DNA from: Candidatus Scybalocola faecipullorum
GTDB taxonomy: Bacteria > Bacillota > Clostridia > Lachnospirales > Lachnospiraceae
Assembly (NCBI GenBank): GCA_018716485.1
Contig: DVJY01000058.1
Location: 1-33,378 of the forward strand
Direction: 5' to 3'
Length of the DNA: 33,378 nucleotides
The notes below the pieces were generated by a model that did not search any database, had not been told where the DNA came from, and worked only from the letters and a program-made list of their open reading frames with translations. The stretch's first letter is position 1. Each line of letters begins with the position of its first letter. Positions 8,502-16,052 of the stretch are shown here, piece by piece. Position numbers and translations under genes: made by a program.

Positions 8502-8550
8502 ACCCTCTGATATTCGGAGGGGCAAACCCTCCAGACGAAAGAAAGGAGGG
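8502..8550 (+). promoter_or_regulatory. Alternating SD/anti-SD blocks in the toxin leader
   Basis: Four short blocks can pair in exclusive ways: CCCTC (8503-8507), GGAGGG (8516-8521), CCCTCC (8527-8532) and the real SD GGAGGG (8545-8550). Pairing 8516-8521 with 8527-8532 (loop GCAAA) frees the SD. Pairing 8527-8532 with 8545-8550 hides it. Confidence 0.6.
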
Positions 8551-8558
8551 CGATGCCA

Positions 8559-8654
8559 ATGTATGTTACATATGCTGATCTGATTCAGCTTTTAATATTC
8601 ATTGTTGCCCTTGTCAGTCTGTGTTATCAGATTTTCAGGGACAAAAGAAAGTAG
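8559..8654 (+). CDS. Holin-like toxin peptide (type I TA)
   Basis: A 31-residue peptide. It has a short N-terminus (MYVTYADLIQ), one hydrophobic membrane helix (about residues 9-24, LIQLLIFIVALVSLCY) and a basic tail ending RDKRK. This is the pattern of the putative holin-like toxins of Firmicutes, which insert into the membrane when over-produced. GGAGGG at 8545-8550 suits the ATG at 8559; the in-frame ATG at 8553 is too close. The leader has competing anti-SD blocks and an antisense RNA is predicted opposite, both usual for type I toxins. A non-toxic membrane micropeptide cannot be excluded. Confidence 0.78.
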   Translation: MYVTYADLIQLLIFIVALVSLCYQIFRDKRK

Positions 8655-8746
8655 CCGCCACTACTGCCAATAGTGACGGCCAGACTGTAAAAAGTTTAGC
8701 TTAATTATTATTGAGGGTAGCCGCTTCTATGGTTTTCCCTTTTCTA
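8640..8746 (-). ncRNA. Predicted antisense RNA antitoxin
   Basis: A minus-strand promoter (8752-8780) would start an RNA near 8745. It would end at the hairpin 8654-8680, which on this strand is followed by a T-rich tail (TACTTTCTTTTGT). The RNA of about 100 nt overlaps the 3' part of the toxin transcript, as RatA/TxpA and SR4/BsrG do. The boundaries are inferred. Confidence 0.6.
8654..8680 (-). terminator. Terminator hairpin of the antisense RNA
   Basis: Stem GCCG-CACTA (8654-8663) with TAGTG-CGGC (8671-8680), one mismatch (8658/8676) and a 7-nt loop. The T-rich tail lies on the minus-strand side only. The plus strand has no T-run, so the toxin mRNA may read through to the 3' arm. Confidence 0.6.
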
Positions 8747-8751
8747 TTCTC

Positions 8752-8780
8752 AATATAACACATCGGGCAGCAGGATTCAA
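8752..8780 (-). promoter_or_regulatory. Promoter of the antisense RNA
   Basis: Read on the minus strand: -35 TTGAAT (8780-8775), 17-bp spacer, -10 TATATT (8757-8752). Confidence 0.6.
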
Positions 8781-8812
8781 GATTTTTTGAAAATCTCTTA
8801 TTTTGCGGATTA

Positions 8813-8839
8813 CTAGCACTCATATTAAATGAGTGCTAA
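8813..8839. promoter_or_regulatory. CIRCE operator (HrcA site) of htpG
   Basis: CTAGCACTC, nine bases, then GAGTGCTAA. This matches the CIRCE consensus (TTAGCACTC-N9-GAGTGCTAA) at all but one base. It sits 8 bp upstream of the -35 box, so HrcA probably represses htpG and heat shock relieves it. Confidence 0.92.
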
Positions 8840-8846
8840 TTTTTTC

Positions 8847-8875
8847 TTGACATTCACTCCAACCGGCGTTACAAT
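8847..8875 (+). promoter_or_regulatory. htpG promoter
   Basis: -35 TTGACA at 8847-8852, 17-bp spacer, -10 TACAAT at 8870-8875, directly downstream of CIRCE. Confidence 0.85.
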
Positions 8876-8918
8876 AATGAGCAGGTAAACGAGACAAGTA
8901 TTTGAGGAGTGATGATTT

Positions 8919-10919
8919 ATGAATAAACAAGGTAACTTATCAATTAACAGTGAAAACTTATTTCCGATTATTAAAAAATGGCTGTACTCAGACCACGATA
9001 TTTTTGTCAGAGAACTTGTTTCCAACGGCTGTGACGCAGTCACAAAGCTGAAAAAGCTGGATGTGATGGGCGAATATTCATTAGCTGATGGCGAAAAGTT
9101 TAAAATTCAGGTGATTGTCAACCCTGATGACAGAACGATGACATTTATCGATAACGGTATCGGTATGACCGCCGATGAAGTTGAAGAATATATTACACAG
9201 ATCGCATTTTCAGGCGCCAGCGATTTCCTTGAAAAATATAAAGACAAGACCAACGAAGATCAGATCATCGGCCATTTCGGTCTTGGATTTTATTCAGCAT
9301 TTATGGTTGCCGACAAAGTAACGATTGAAACACTGTCATATAAAGAAGGCGCTGAACCTGTCCACTGGGAGTGTGACGGCGACAGCGAATATTCAATGAG
9401 CGAAGGCAGCCGCAAAGAGCGCGGTACAGAGATCACATTGTATCTCAATGAAGACAGTCTTGAATTTGCCAACGAATATAAGGCAAGAGAAGTCATCGAG
9501 AAATACTGCTCATTTATGCCGGTAGAGATTTATCTTTCCAAAGAAGGCAAAGAGCCGGAATATGAAACGATCGATGAAGCAGATGTCACTGAAGAAGATA
9601 CAGTTGTTGAGCATATCGTAGAGCCGGCGAAGACAGAGGAAAAAGAAAAAGAGGACGGCACAAAAGAAACTGTGGAAATTTCTCCGGAGCGCCACAGAGC
9701 AAAAATTATCAGACGGCCGCAGCTGCTCAATGATACAAATCCGCTGTGGGCAAAACATCCGAATGAATGTACAGAGGATGATTACAAAGCATTTTACCGG
9801 AAAGTATTCCATGACTATAAAGAGCCTCTGTTCTGGATTCATTTGAATATGGACTATCCGTTCAACTTAAAAGGTATTTTATATTTTCCGAAGATCAACT
9901 ACGAATATGAGTCCATCGAGGGAACGATTAAGTTATATAACAATCAGGTATTTATTGCCGATAACATTAAGGAAGTCATTCCGGAATTTTTGATGCTGCT
10001 TAAAGGCGTCATCGACTGTCCGGATCTGCCGCTGAACGTTTCCCGTTCCGCACTGCAGAACGACGGTTTTGTCAAGAAGGTTTCCGATTATATTACGAAG
10101 AAAGTGGCCGACAAGCTGTCCGGTATGTTTAAGACAGACCGTGAAAACTATGAGAAATATTGGGAAGACATCAATCCGTTCATCAAGTTCGGCTGCATTA
10201 AAGACAGCAAGTTCAATGACAAGATGAAAGATTTCATGATTTATAAAAATCTGGAAGGCAAATATATCACCCTTGATGATTATTTGGAAGCTGCGAAAGA
10301 AAAACATGAAAACGTGGTATTTTATGTGACGGATGAAGTGCAGCAGTCTCAATATATCAACATGTTTAAGGCAGAAGGACTTGACGCTGTGATCTTGAAA
10401 CATAACATCGACCAGCCGTTTATTACAAATCTGGAGCAGGCGAAAGAAGGCATCTCCTTTAAGCGCATTGATGCAGATCTGGCGGATGTCTTTAAAGAAA
10501 AGACAGAGGAAGATGATCAGAAAGCGCTTGAAGAAGATACGACAAAGCTGACCGATATTTTCAAAAAAGCACTGGGCAAAGATAAACTGACGGTGAAAGT
10601 GGAGAAGCTGAAAAATGCCGATGTTTCTTCAATGATCACATTGTCTGAGGAAAGCCGAAGAATGCAGGATATGATGCGTATGTATACGATGCCGGGTATG
10701 GATACGAGTATGTTTGACGGCGAGGGCGAGACATTGATCTTAAATGCCAACAACGACCTGGTTCAGTACATTCTCGGACACGCCGACGGAGAAAATACAG
10801 ATATGATCTGCCAGCAGCTGTACGATCTGGCACTGCTTGCGCATAAGCCGCTGTCAGCAGACGCACTCACAAAATTTGTTGAGCGCAGCAATCAGATCAT
10901 GAGATTACTGACAAAATAA
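8919..10919 (+). CDS. htpG: Molecular chaperone HtpG (Hsp90)
   Basis: The bacterial Hsp90, an ATP-driven cytosolic dimeric chaperone, 666 residues. The GHKL ATPase domain is at the N-terminus, with RELVSNGCDAVTKLKKL, DNGIGMT, GHFGLGFYSAFMVADKV and RGTEITLYL. A charged linker follows (about 220-250, rich in E and K). The middle domain contains LPLNVSRSALQND, the catalytic-loop region. The C-terminal dimerisation domain ends LLTK. It lacks the MEEVD tail of cytosolic eukaryotic forms, as expected. GAGGAG at 8904-8909 precedes the ATG. The gene is monocistronic between its CIRCE promoter and a terminator. HrcA control of htpG is notable, since in Bacillus subtilis this gene is outside the HrcA regulon. 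Confidence 0.97.
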   Translation: MNKQGNLSINSENLFPIIKKWLYSDHDIFVRELVSNGCDAVTKLKKLDVMGEYSLADGEKFKIQVIVNPDDRTMTFIDNGIGMTADEVEEYITQIAFSGASDFLEKYKDKTNEDQIIGHFGLGFYSAFMVADKVTIETLSYKEGAEPVHWECDGDSEYSMSEGSRKERGTEITLYLNEDSLEFANEYKAREVIEKYCSFMPVEIYLSKEGKEPEYETIDEADVTEEDTVVEHIVEPAKTEEKEKEDGTKETVEISPERHRAKIIRRPQLLNDTNPLWAKHPNECTEDDYKAFYRKVFHDYKEPLFWIHLNMDYPFNLKGILYFPKINYEYESIEGTIKLYNNQVFIADNIKEVIPEFLMLLKGVIDCPDLPLNVSRSALQNDGFVKKVSDYITKKVADKLSGMFKTDRENYEKYWEDINPFIKFGCIKDSKFNDKMKDFMIYKNLEGKYITLDDYLEAAKEKHENVVFYVTDEVQQSQYINMFKAEGLDAVILKHNIDQPFITNLEQAKEGISFKRIDADLADVFKEKTEEDDQKALEEDTTKLTDIFKKALGKDKLTVKVEKLKNADVSSMITLSEESRRMQDMMRMYTMPGMDTSMFDGEGETLILNANNDLVQYILGHADGENTDMICQQLYDLALLAHKPLSADALTKFVERSNQIMRLLTK

Positions 10920-10933
10920 GGAAAATTTTTATG

Positions 10934-10978
10934 ATCGCCGGACTTTTATTTTGTGGATTGTCCGGCGATTATATTTTA
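10934..10978 (+). terminator. htpG terminator
   Basis: 10-bp perfect stem ATCGCCGGAC (10934-10943) with GTCCGGCGAT (10960-10969), a 16-nt loop and a T-rich tail. Confidence 0.75.
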
Positions 10979-10989
10979 CTTTGAAAGCC

Positions 10990-11049
10990 CGTCTCTAAAG
11001 CATAGACAAGCGGTCTGCAGGCCGACCGCTTGTCTATGCTTTAGAGACG
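10990..11049. repeat. Perfect 26-bp inverted repeat
   Basis: The arms at 10990-11015 and 11024-11049 are perfectly complementary (start CGTCTCTAAAGCATAG) around an 8-nt loop. It begins 20 bp past the htpG terminator. No T-run follows. Perfect arms this long suggest a recent element or a selected RNA structure. Confidence 0.9.
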
Positions 11050-11062
11050 CTAACCCGTATGA

Positions 11063-11140
11063 GCACGAAGACTGCCAAAGGCAGGCTGAAAAGTGCGAAT
11101 CCGTGGCTTTTATTTATCGTGCTGCCGCGCTTGGCGCGGC
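11063..11140. repeat. Nested hairpins in the gap after htpG
   Basis: GCACGA (11063-11068) pairs with TCGTGC (11117-11122). Inside lies CTGCC-AAA-GGCAG (11072-11084). Adjacent is GCCGCGC-TTG-GCGCGGC (11124-11140). The 10920-11322 gap has no convincing gene. Confidence 0.5.
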
Positions 11141-11191
11141 ATGAGGGTTTGAGCGATCAAATAAAGGAATAAGTCTTTGTTGAACTGCGTA

Positions 11192-11314
11192 GAATAAAAA
11201 CGGCGAAAGTGTCAAAAATATTCAATAAGAAAGTTGCAGAGGTCAAAAATTCGGTATATAATTATATTGAATAAAAATGGTAAAAGTGTCAAAAATATTC
11301 AATAAGAAAGTAGC
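11192..11314. repeat. Two 46-bp direct repeats upstream of the AAA ATPase
   Basis: The copies at 11192-11237 and 11269-11314 agree at 42 of 46 positions, 77 bp apart. Both contain AAAGTGTCAAAAATATTCAA. The second copy overlaps an inverted repeat, TATTGAATA (11265-11273) and TATTCAATA (11296-11304). The promoter lies between and across the copies, so they could be operators. Confidence 0.85.
11234..11262 (+). promoter_or_regulatory. Promoter of the AAA_14 ATPase gene
   Basis: -35 TTGCAG at 11234-11239, inside the end of the first direct repeat; 17-bp spacer; -10 TATAAT at 11257-11262. Confidence 0.65.
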
Positions 11315-11322
11315 GTGAAAGT

Positions 11323-12576
11323 ATGGAAATTAAAAGAGATAAATATTTGCAAGATTTGATCAATCGAATGCATAACCATATGATCAAGGTTGTGACAGGT
11401 GTGAGAAGATCCGGAAAATCCTATTTAATTTTTCATATATTTCAGAATTATTTGATAGAACAGGGTGTTCATCAATCTCACATAATTCGAATTGAACTGG
11501 ATCAGAGAAAATACAGACAGTACCGCGATCCGGATGTGATTTTGGAATATCTGGAATCCTGCATCCATGATGATAGGATGTATTATATTCTTTTGGACGA
11601 GGTACAGTTGTTAAATGAATTTGAAGAAGTGCTGAATTCCCTGCTGCATATAGATAATGTTGATGTGTATGTGACAGGAAGCAATTCGAGGTTCCTTTCA
11701 AAAGATGTTATAACGGAATTTCGTGGGAGAGGAGATGAAATCCACATATTTCCACTGACATTCAAAGAATTTATGCAAGTATATGAGGGAGATATGTATC
11801 GGGGCTGGGCAGATTATATGCTGTATGGCGGGCTTCCTCTGACAGCGACTATGAAGACAGAGGAACAGAAGATTTCTTATTTGACAAGATTGTTTGAAGA
11901 AACTTATCTGAAAGATATTATTGAGAGATATCACATTGAAAAGGCTCAGGAATTAGAAGATTTGATCAACATTCTGGCCTCGGCAATCGGGTCGCTGACA
12001 AACGTTCCTAAGATAGAATCTACGTTCAGAAGTGTGCTCCACTCAAATATCAGCGGGAATACAATACGTCAGTATATTGAATATCTGGAAGATGCCTTTA
12101 TTATCCACAAGGCAAACCGATATAATGTCAAAGGCAGAAAGTATATCGGAACTCCTGTTAAATATTATTTTGAAGATGTAGGACTTAGAAACGCCAGACT
12201 GGGGTTTCGGCAGGTGGAGGAGACACATCTCATGGAGAATATTGTTTACAATGAGCTTCGGAGCAGGGGCTATACGGTGGATGTAGGTCTTGTGGAAAAA
12301 CGCGGGAAAGATGTAAATGGGAAATCAGAACGAAAGCAGTTGGAAATTGATTTCATTGCCAATCAGGGCAGCCGGAGGTATTATATTCAATCTGCTTTTG
12401 CTATGCCCGATGAAGAAAAGAAGAAACAGGAAAAAATGTCTTTGCTTCAAATCAGGGATTCTTTTAAAAAAATTATTGTAGTAAAAGATGTAGTGAATGT
12501 AACGAGGGATGAAAATGGAATTACAACAATGAGTGTCTATGATTTTCTGCTAAATGATCATAGTCTGGAATTGTAG
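11323..12576 (+). CDS. AAA_14/DUF4143 ATPase
   Basis: A 417-residue member of the common AAA_14 plus DUF4143 family of prokaryotic ATPases, whose role is unknown. Walker A is GVRRSGKS (26-33), Walker B is YYILLDEVQ (about 87-95), and VTGSNSRFLSKD lies in the sensor-1 region. The C-terminal DUF4143 part includes YYFEDVGLRNARLGF and ENIVYNELRSRGY. A distal KQLEIDFIANQG stretch resembles the core of PD-(D/E)xK nuclease-like folds. The gene seems unrelated to its neighbours. It has a weak SD, its own promoter set in direct repeats, and a bidirectional terminator behind it. Such genes are often multicopy and patchy, so horizontal gain is plausible. Confidence 0.85.
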   Translation: MEIKRDKYLQDLINRMHNHMIKVVTGVRRSGKSYLIFHIFQNYLIEQGVHQSHIIRIELDQRKYRQYRDPDVILEYLESCIHDDRMYYILLDEVQLLNEFEEVLNSLLHIDNVDVYVTGSNSRFLSKDVITEFRGRGDEIHIFPLTFKEFMQVYEGDMYRGWADYMLYGGLPLTATMKTEEQKISYLTRLFEETYLKDIIERYHIEKAQELEDLINILASAIGSLTNVPKIESTFRSVLHSNISGNTIRQYIEYLEDAFIIHKANRYNVKGRKYIGTPVKYYFEDVGLRNARLGFRQVEETHLMENIVYNELRSRGYTVDVGLVEKRGKDVNGKSERKQLEIDFIANQGSRRYYIQSAFAMPDEEKKKQEKMSLLQIRDSFKKIIVVKDVVNVTRDENGITTMSVYDFLLNDHSLEL

Positions 12577-12603
12577 TATGTATTGCCTCGGGCAATATCG
12601 AAA

Positions 12604-12647
12604 CAGGAGAATATATGCTTGAAGAAGCATGTACTCTCCTGATTTTT
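12604..12647. terminator. Bidirectional terminator between convergent genes
   Basis: Stem CAGGAGA (12604-12610) with TCTCCTG (12635-12641), inner stem ATGCTT-GAAG-AAGCAT, and T-run 12643-12647 on the plus strand. It serves the AAA gene and probably the minus-strand M18 operon. A smaller hairpin, TATTGCC-TCG-GGCAATA, lies at 12581-12597. Confidence 0.8.
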
Positions 12648-13956
12648 ATAAACTGAAAAAACGCTCCATGACACGGGTCAGCGCTTCCTGATCGCTGGCG
12701 CCCATCAGTTCGCGCGCAGAATGCATGGCCAGCAGGGGGACGCCAAGATCTACTGTTGGTACCGGAAGCTGTGAGGAAATCAGTGATCCGATGGTGCCTC
12801 CGCCGGCCTGATCCGAACGTTTTACACAGCACTGATACGGAATATCAAAGGCGGCGCACAGCTGTTTGATGGCGCTGCAGGCGCCGGCATCCCATGAATA
12901 CTTTTGGTTGCTGTCGGTTTTGATAACAAAGCCGCGGCCAAGCACCGGCATGGTTGAAATATCGTAAACGCCGGGATAGTTGGGATGGAAACCGTGGCCA
13001 ACGTCCGCGGACAAGATCATGCTGCCGTGAATATCTGAAATATACTGGGCCCGGGATTTTGAAAAGGAAGCCCATATTTTTTCAAGAATACGGTCCAGCA
13101 TAGTGGCATCAGCGCCCTGTTTCGTCTGACTGCCGATTTCTTCATTGTCAAACAGAACAGCCATGGCGATACGTTCGTCCGGCGCGCTGTCTATGAGACC
13201 GTGAATGGCTGCGCAGGCAGATGTCAGATCGTCAAGGCGGGGCGCGCTGATGAACTCATCATGGATGCCGATGCATTGAGGCGCTTCCGGATTATAAAGA
13301 CAAAGCTCGTAGTCCAAAATATCTTCAGCGTCAACACCGGCATACCCGGCAATAAAATCAAGAAGTATGCCGTCTTTATTGAGCGTATCGGATATGGTGC
13401 CAAGTAGCGGCAGCAGATGCATCTGACGGTCGATTTTGGCGCCGTTTTCCGGCAGTGAGCGGCTCATATGGATGGCCAGATTGGGAATGATGGCCGCCGG
13501 TTTTGGAATATTGATTTCCATGACGCGGGGGGAAAAAAGATCTTCGCTTTTTACGGCAATCTTTCCGGCGATGGACAGGGGGCGGTCAAAAAACGTGGAT
13601 AAAATCGGCCCGCCATATACTTCCACATTGGCCTGAAGATAACCGCTGCGTGTCAGCTGTGCCGCAGGCTTGATGCGCAGGCATGGCCAGTCAATGTGCG
13701 CGCCGGCAATATGTGCGCCTTTGCCAAGGTTAAGACGATTCCCAAGCCGGAAAGCAAATAATTCACTGTCAAATGGGCGGCAGTAGTAAGCGCCGCCGGC
13801 TTCAAGCGTCCACGGGGATTTAAAATCCAACGGCAAAAAGCCGGCCGCCTCAAGCTGTGAAACGGCATGGCTGACACCGTGAACCGGGGAAACGCTCTGT
13901 CTGATAAAGTCAAAAAGTTTTTCTACGTCTTTCAAAGCAGTCTCCTTCAGATTCAT
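12646..13956 (-). CDS. M18 family aminopeptidase
   Basis: A cytoplasmic dizinc exopeptidase of family M18 (aspartyl aminopeptidase type), which removes N-terminal, often acidic, residues from peptides. At 436 residues it has the normal length. Metal and catalytic residues are visible: His87 and Asp89 in GAHIDWP, Asp242/Asp243 in RLDDLTSA, Glu272 and Glu273 in DNEEIGS, SADVGHGFHPNY, and the final histidine in LLAMHSARE. The ATG at 13956 overlaps the stop of the S1 gene as TAATG, and there is little SD, so translation is probably coupled. A TTG seven codons in has a better SD (AAGGAG) and is an alternative. Confidence 0.93.
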   Translation of the reverse strand: MNLKETALKDVEKLFDFIRQSVSPVHGVSHAVSQLEAAGFLPLDFKSPWTLEAGGAYYCRPFDSELFAFRLGNRLNLGKGAHIAGAHIDWPCLRIKPAAQLTRSGYLQANVEVYGGPILSTFFDRPLSIAGKIAVKSEDLFSPRVMEINIPKPAAIIPNLAIHMSRSLPENGAKIDRQMHLLPLLGTISDTLNKDGILLDFIAGYAGVDAEDILDYELCLYNPEAPQCIGIHDEFISAPRLDDLTSACAAIHGLIDSAPDERIAMAVLFDNEEIGSQTKQGADATMLDRILEKIWASFSKSRAQYISDIHGSMILSADVGHGFHPNYPGVYDISTMPVLGRGFVIKTDSNQKYSWDAGACSAIKQLCAAFDIPYQCCVKRSDQAGGGTIGSLISSQLPVPTVDLGVPLLAMHSARELMGASDQEALTRVMERFFSL

Positions 13957-14885
13957 TATAATTTGATGTTGGCAAGCAGGCTTCCAAGGGTTGTTGTTGC
14001 CTCGCCGTCACTTTTATATTTCGGCGTATCTTCAGGCATTGGGGAAACTTCAGTATTTTCCTGAAGCGCTTTAGCGCTTAAACTTAACTTGCCGTCTTTG
14101 TTGGCGATGACTTTTACTTTGACTGTATCGCCTTCTTTTAATACTTCATGCACAGATTTGATTCTCTTTTGAGAAATCTGTGAAATGTGGAGCAGACCGG
14201 AAACATCATCGGACAATTTGATAAATGCGCCGTAAGATGTAATTTTGTCGACTGTGCCTTCAAAAACATCGCCGATTTTGATCTGATTGATTTTGTTTGC
14301 TTTTTCCTCGGCAGCCTTTTCCTGAGCCACTGCTTTTGCGGAAAGAACGAGACGGTTTTTGTCACGGTCGGCAGTGATGATTTTAGCCTCCACTGTTTTG
14401 TTCAGCCATTCATTTAAATCTTCCACATAGGTGAGTGAAAGCTGAGATGCCGGGATGAATCCTCTGACGCCGTCGACATAGACGATAACACCGGCATTGA
14501 CAACGCCGCCCACTTTCAGTGTAAGCACCGTACCGTCTTCCATCATCCGGGCAAAATCAGCCCATGTCTGATCGGCATCCGCCTGCTTTTTGGACAGCAG
14601 GACATTGCCGCTGCCGTCGTCTTCGGAAATAACGACTGCTGTGACCGTGTCACCCACATTAACAGATTTCAGTGAAAATGAAGGATCGCCGGAGAACTCC
14701 TCTTTTTTAATTATGCCTTCGCAGTAAGAATTTAAGTCTACAGTGACTTCGGTTTCGGATACACCGACAACCTGACATGTGAACACATCGCCTTCTTTAA
14801 TCTTTTTAAAAGATGCATCGATTGATTCTTTGTAATCATCCATAGATTCAGCAGTTTCAGTGTTTAAAACTTCTTTTTCTTCCAT
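13956..14885 (-). CDS. Three-domain S1 RNA-binding protein
   Basis: A 309-residue protein with three S1 (OB-fold) domains, at about 30-100 (GDVFTCQVVGVSETEVTVDL), 115-190 (GVIVYVDGVRGFIPASQLS) and 203-275 (GDVFEGTVDKITSYGAFIKL). The third is the most typical. Both ends are acidic or low-complexity. It resembles the short S1-like ribosomal proteins of low-GC Gram-positives, which are shorter than the six-domain E. coli S1. It probably binds mRNA at the ribosome, but a role in RNA decay is also possible. The SD AGGAGG lies just before the ATG. It is first in a two-gene operon with the M18 peptidase. Confidence 0.9.
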   Translation of the reverse strand: MEEKEVLNTETAESMDDYKESIDASFKKIKEGDVFTCQVVGVSETEVTVDLNSYCEGIIKKEEFSGDPSFSLKSVNVGDTVTAVVISEDDGSGNVLLSKKQADADQTWADFARMMEDGTVLTLKVGGVVNAGVIVYVDGVRGFIPASQLSLTYVEDLNEWLNKTVEAKIITADRDKNRLVLSAKAVAQEKAAEEKANKINQIKIGDVFEGTVDKITSYGAFIKLSDDVSGLLHISQISQKRIKSVHEVLKEGDTVKVKVIANKDGKLSLSAKALQENTEVSPMPEDTPKYKSDGEATTTLGSLLANIKL

Positions 14886-14917
14886 GATTCTATCCTCCTG
14901 ATTTGTTTGTTGTGTAT

Positions 14918-14946
14918 AGTTTAATAGAAAATGACAGATAAGTCAA
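14918..14946 (-). promoter_or_regulatory. Promoter of the S1/M18 operon
   Basis: Read on the minus strand: -35 TTGACT (14946-14941), 17-bp spacer, -10 TAAACT (14923-14918). Confidence 0.65.
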
Positions 14947-14962
14947 ATAAGTGGGCACAGTA

Positions 14963-14991
14963 TTGCCTGAAAACGGCGGATTTGTTATACT
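14963..14991 (+). promoter_or_regulatory. Promoter of the MBL-fold hydrolase gene
   Basis: -35 TTGCCT at 14963-14968, 17-bp spacer, -10 TATACT at 14986-14991. It is divergent from the S1 promoter 17 bp away and closely resembles the M42 promoter at 17762. Confidence 0.65.
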
Positions 14992-15018
14992 GTAAAGAAA
15001 GTGTGGGAGGGTTTGAAG

Positions 15019-15068
15019 TTTGGAAGCAACCTTCCAAATCTACCATTATTGACGCAGCAAGTGCGTCA
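15019..15068 (+). other. Two leader hairpins of the MBL gene
   Basis: TTTGGAAG-CAAC-CTTCCAAA (15019-15038) and TGACGCA-GCAAG-TGCGTCA (15050-15068) fill the 5' leader. No known riboswitch is recognised. The second hairpin ends 15 bp before the start codon. Confidence 0.55.
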
Positions 15069-15082
15069 GGAAAGAGGAAAAG

Positions 15083-15928
15083 ATGAGCAATTATTATATA
15101 CCGTGTCAGATCGCGCCGGGGGTTTGGCATATTTATGAACCGGCCAATGTCTATTCTACACTGATTGTCGGAAAAGAGCGGGCGCTGCTGATCGATACGG
15201 GCTACGGCTATGGAAATTTAAGGGAAATCACAGCATCACTGACTGATCTTCCGCTGACAGTCGTCAACAGCCACGGCCATTTTGATCATGCGGGCGGAAA
15301 TTACCAGTTTGACTGTGTCTATATCAACAGGACCGAACTTCCGGTGTATTTTTGGTACTTGACGGAGGTGAAACCGGTGACGACAGGGACGTTTTTGAAG
15401 CTGTGCGGCAGCGGAAAATCTGAGGTGATCCCAAAGACGCTGGATGTGGAATGGTATCTGCAGCAGAATAACCGTCATTTTGAAATGCTGAAAGATCAGC
15501 AGGTGTTTGATCTTGGCGGCAGAACAGTGACAGCCATATTTTTGCCGGGACATACGGTGGGAAGCACTGTGTTTTTGGACAGCCTGACAGAAATTTTGTT
15601 TTCCGGCGACGATATCAGCCCAAATCTCTGGATCCAGTTTGAGCACAGCGCGCCGTTATATGATTACGCCGCGGATTTGATCAAACTGAAAAAATATCCG
15701 ATTTCCGGCATTGTATCTTCTCATATCGGCACAGTAATGCCGGCCGGGCTGATTGACTGGATAGAATTTGCTATCAGCAATATTGACGATACACAGGCGC
15801 AGACATTCGTCCATCCGAGGACGGGAAGAAAGTCGCTGATGTTCCGGCAGCCGGTGGAAGACGAGGCTATGGACGGCATTAAAAAAATAAATATTGTCTA
15901 TGACAAAAACCATAAATTTGCAGGATGA
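15083..15928 (+). CDS. MBL-fold metallohydrolase
   Basis: A 281-residue metallo-beta-lactamase-fold hydrolase of unknown substrate. The metal site is clear: His64, His66, Asp68 and His69 in NSHGHFDHAGG, a histidine in LPGHTVGST, an aspartate in FSGDD, and a late histidine in SSHIG. LLIDTGYGYGN near residue 35 is the usual strand before the site. It looks like a glyoxalase II or quorum-lactonase type general hydrolase, but the sequence does not choose between substrates. It has its own promoter and a structured leader. There is no signal peptide. Confidence 0.88.
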   Translation: MSNYYIPCQIAPGVWHIYEPANVYSTLIVGKERALLIDTGYGYGNLREITASLTDLPLTVVNSHGHFDHAGGNYQFDCVYINRTELPVYFWYLTEVKPVTTGTFLKLCGSGKSEVIPKTLDVEWYLQQNNRHFEMLKDQQVFDLGGRTVTAIFLPGHTVGSTVFLDSLTEILFSGDDISPNLWIQFEHSAPLYDYAADLIKLKKYPISGIVSSHIGTVMPAGLIDWIEFAISNIDDTQAQTFVHPRTGRKSLMFRQPVEDEAMDGIKKINIVYDKNHKFAG

Positions 15929-16010
15929 GCCAAAAAAACTTGCAATAATGACACTGTATTTAATTTAAATAAATATTAACGCACATTAAATATAAAAAAT
16001 TAATTTTGTG

Positions 16011-16038
16011 TTGACAATTTGAAAAATGATGGTATAGT
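16011..16038 (+). promoter_or_regulatory. Promoter of the damaged peptidase operon
   Basis: -35 TTGACA at 16011-16016, 16-bp spacer, -10 TATAGT at 16033-16038. The region before it (15935-16010) is very AT-rich. Confidence 0.75.
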
Positions 16039-16052
16039 AGAATACATGTAGC

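Larger units (their letters stand above)
8463..8751. repeat. Long-range inverted repeat flanking the toxin gene
   Basis: The left arm (about 8463-8507) reads AGAATAG, GGGAAACCATAGA, then CGGCTTACCCTC. The right arm (about 8713-8751), read on the minus strand, has AGAATAG, GGGAAAACCATAGA, then CGGCTACCCTC. A full-length toxin mRNA could therefore pair its 3' end with its 5' end. The two convergent transcripts would also begin with nearly the same leader. Confidence 0.7.

Noticed and set aside
11192-11314. CRISPR-like repeats
   Set aside because: Only two copies with different flanks, and they frame a promoter; no cas gene is present.
15000-15082. Riboswitch in the MBL leader
   Set aside because: Two simple hairpins only; no conserved core of a known class could be recognised.
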